A stretch of DNA of 64,000 bases from Patiria pectinifera. Its lineage: Eukaryota; Echinodermata; Asteroidea; Valvatida; Asterinidae. Below the pieces are notes generated by a model. The model had not been told where the DNA came from, made no database searches, and saw only the letters and a list, made by a program, of their open reading frames with translations. Position 1 is the stretch's first letter. Each line of letters opens with the position of its first letter. Positions 62,705-64,000 of the stretch are shown piece by piece. A program made the translations under genes and the position numbers. The stretch is from assembly GCA_029964075.1 (NCBI GenBank), contig CM057138.1, positions 4,830,932-4,894,931 of the forward strand. Direction: 5' to 3'.

Positions 62705-63233
62705 TTAAAGCTACAGTCCATCATTTGCAGCCATCCGAAAAGTAACTGGCGTAATTATTGTTAAAAAACAAACTTGGTTGAAAGATAGTAAGGGAACTAA
62801 ACTCCCTGTGAAATTATTGTTTCTGGGAAGCTGTCATTTTGAAGTAATCAACGAAAGCAGGCCTTTCCAACGGTGCGTCTTAAGACGCACCGTAGGAAAA
62901 TTTAAATTAGTAGTTCGTTTTGTTATTCGGCGAAGCGCGCGCAAGCATTGGCACGACGCACACATGCGCGCTGTTGCTATAATTCGTCGGATCAGTGCGC
63001 GACGCCGCGTATAGCTGCAATACCAAACAATTCAAAACATGATTCAGTAAATTTTGTTTTGAAATTGAGATCCTAGAATGCTGTTTTTCTCGGAATATAC
63101 AGCTGAAGCTTAGCTGAAACTTCATCAGGTTAGTTGTTCAGTATCCTTCATTAGATTTTGAACACTTTTGTTGCTTCAAACAAACAAAATGCACATTTTA
63201 CAAATGATGGACTATATCTTTAATTGAAGGGTT
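62705..63233. mobile_element. TTAA-flanked MITE, 529 bp
   Basis: TTAA at 62705-62708 and 63230-63233; inverted ends agctacagtccatcatttg / caaatgatggactatatct. Contains the palindrome acggtgcgtcttaagacgca and a CpG-rich core. Non-coding. Confidence 0.78.
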
Positions 63234-63420
63234 GGTCTTTTACCATAACCACAATGGCCTTTTCAAAAAAAAAAGTCTTGAAGGTAAAAATCAATAAAAC
63301 TAAACAATTGTAATTGTATCACAAACATTGGATTGGCAGTGATACAATGTGAAGTTTTTTCTCTGCATATTAAAAACCTTCACAGGATAATTTTGAGGGC
63401 CTGCAGCTGTTTATATTTCA

Positions 63421-64000
63421 TCAGGTCTGATTTTCTTCTGATTCCGGGTTCAAATTGTTATTTAATACTTCTGTTGTGCCGAGTGGCTTCATATCCAAGT
63501 TCACATTCTGAGTTGCCAAATTTGGGTCCGAGGTTGAAACTGGCTCTGCCACCTCTTGCAGTGTTGTTACACGGTCCCCTGAGGTAGAGGTTGATGAACT
63601 CTGACCTTGTTGTGAGACAGAGGGCGAGTTAGTTTCGCCAGATGTGTGAGTTGAACTTTGACCCTGTGGGGCCTTAGTCTCTTCTCCAGGAGTTGGGTTC
63701 GTCGACTCATGGGTTTGTAAACTGGAGCCGAGCGTTACTTCATGTGAAGTCTCGGTTCCGGATACCGCGTTTGTTTGACCAGGTTCTCGGGCAATTTTTT
63801 CTATTGGTGGGTTTGGACCAGATGAGACCGGGGTTGTCTCCGTATCGTCCAATGACGATGAAGGATGACGCTGCGACTCGGCCTTCTTCGCTGCTTCCGC
63901 CGCCTCCATCTGGGCTTCGTAAGCCGCCAAGTTATCCGTTTCCAGCTTCTCGACCAGCTCTTCTAGTTTCTTGGCCTTGCGTAGTTCGTTCTCCCGGATG
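63421..64000 (-). CDS. Unrecognised protein, C-terminal part (runs off the window)
   Basis: Open minus-strand frame from the window edge to TGA at 63423-63421, about 193 residues. It begins with a charged coiled-coil-like helix (RENELRKAKKLEELVEKLE, then alanine/glutamate-rich AAEAAKKAE) and becomes a Ser/Thr/Gln/Pro-rich disordered tail ending NLNPESEENQT. No signal peptide or membrane segment is visible in this part. Codon use and length of the open frame support coding. I do not recognise the family. It is convergent with TYW3. Confidence 0.7.
   Translation of the reverse strand, partial: IRENELRKAKKLEELVEKLETDNLAAYEAQMEAAEAAKKAESQRHPSSSLDDTETTPVSSGPNPPIEKIAREPGQTNAVSGTETSHEVTLGSSLQTHESTNPTPGEETKAPQGQSSTHTSGETNSPSVSQQGQSSSTSTSGDRVTTLQEVAEPVSTSDPNLATQNVNLDMKPLGTTEVLNNNLNPESEENQT

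Noticed and set aside
1-64000. Retrotransposon or transposase genes
   Set aside because: I looked for reverse transcriptase, integrase and DDE motifs in the frames and saw none; all mobile elements here appear non-autonomous.

Overview
The window is eukaryotic nuclear DNA. It shows long introns with GT..AG junctions, tRNA-derived SINEs, many short inverted-repeat (MITE-like) elements and tandem repeats, and about 40% GC by eye. The repeat style suggests a marine invertebrate, perhaps an invertebrate deuterostome, but the species cannot be fixed from the sequence. No prokaryotic, organellar or viral gene was seen.

Three genes are supported. (1) A KIF14-type mitotic kinesin lies on the minus strand, 49069 down to 7919. 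I rebuilt 28 coding exons whose splice phases all agree (4461 nt, 1486 codons plus stop). The protein has a TP-rich N-terminus with a KEN box, a kinesin motor, an FHA domain, a coiled coil and a helical C-terminal half. (2) TYW3, the wybutosine tRNA-modification methyltransferase, lies on the plus strand, 55548-60406, in six exons (960 nt, 319 aa). (3) The 3' coding end of an unrecognised coiled-coil/low-complexity protein lies on the minus strand, 63421-64000, and runs off the window.

Layout. 1-7.9 kb: no gene; tandem repeats, a SINE and MITEs. 7.9-12.95 kb: last three KIF14 exons. 12.95-26.9 kb: a 13.9 kb KIF14 intron full of repeats. 26.9-49.1 kb: the remaining KIF14 exons. 49.1-55.5 kb: the head-to-head KIF14/TYW3 intergenic region, occupied by a Harbinger-like element, two copies of a palindromic element with 9-bp target duplications (one of them triply nested), and a 74-bp minisatellite. 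55.5-60.4 kb: TYW3. 60.4-63.4 kb: TYW3 3' region with a hAT-like element and a TTAA-flanked MITE. 63.4-64 kb: third gene.

The two complete genes have unrelated roles: cytokinesis motor and tRNA(Phe) wybutosine synthesis. They share only the divergent 5' region. The most unusual content is the mobile DNA: elements with readable target-site duplications (TA, TAA, TTAA, 6, 7, 8 and 9 bp), a three-level insertion nest, and an element family with a conserved ~95-bp core flanked by inverted arms of 10-11-bp repeats that expand on one side only.
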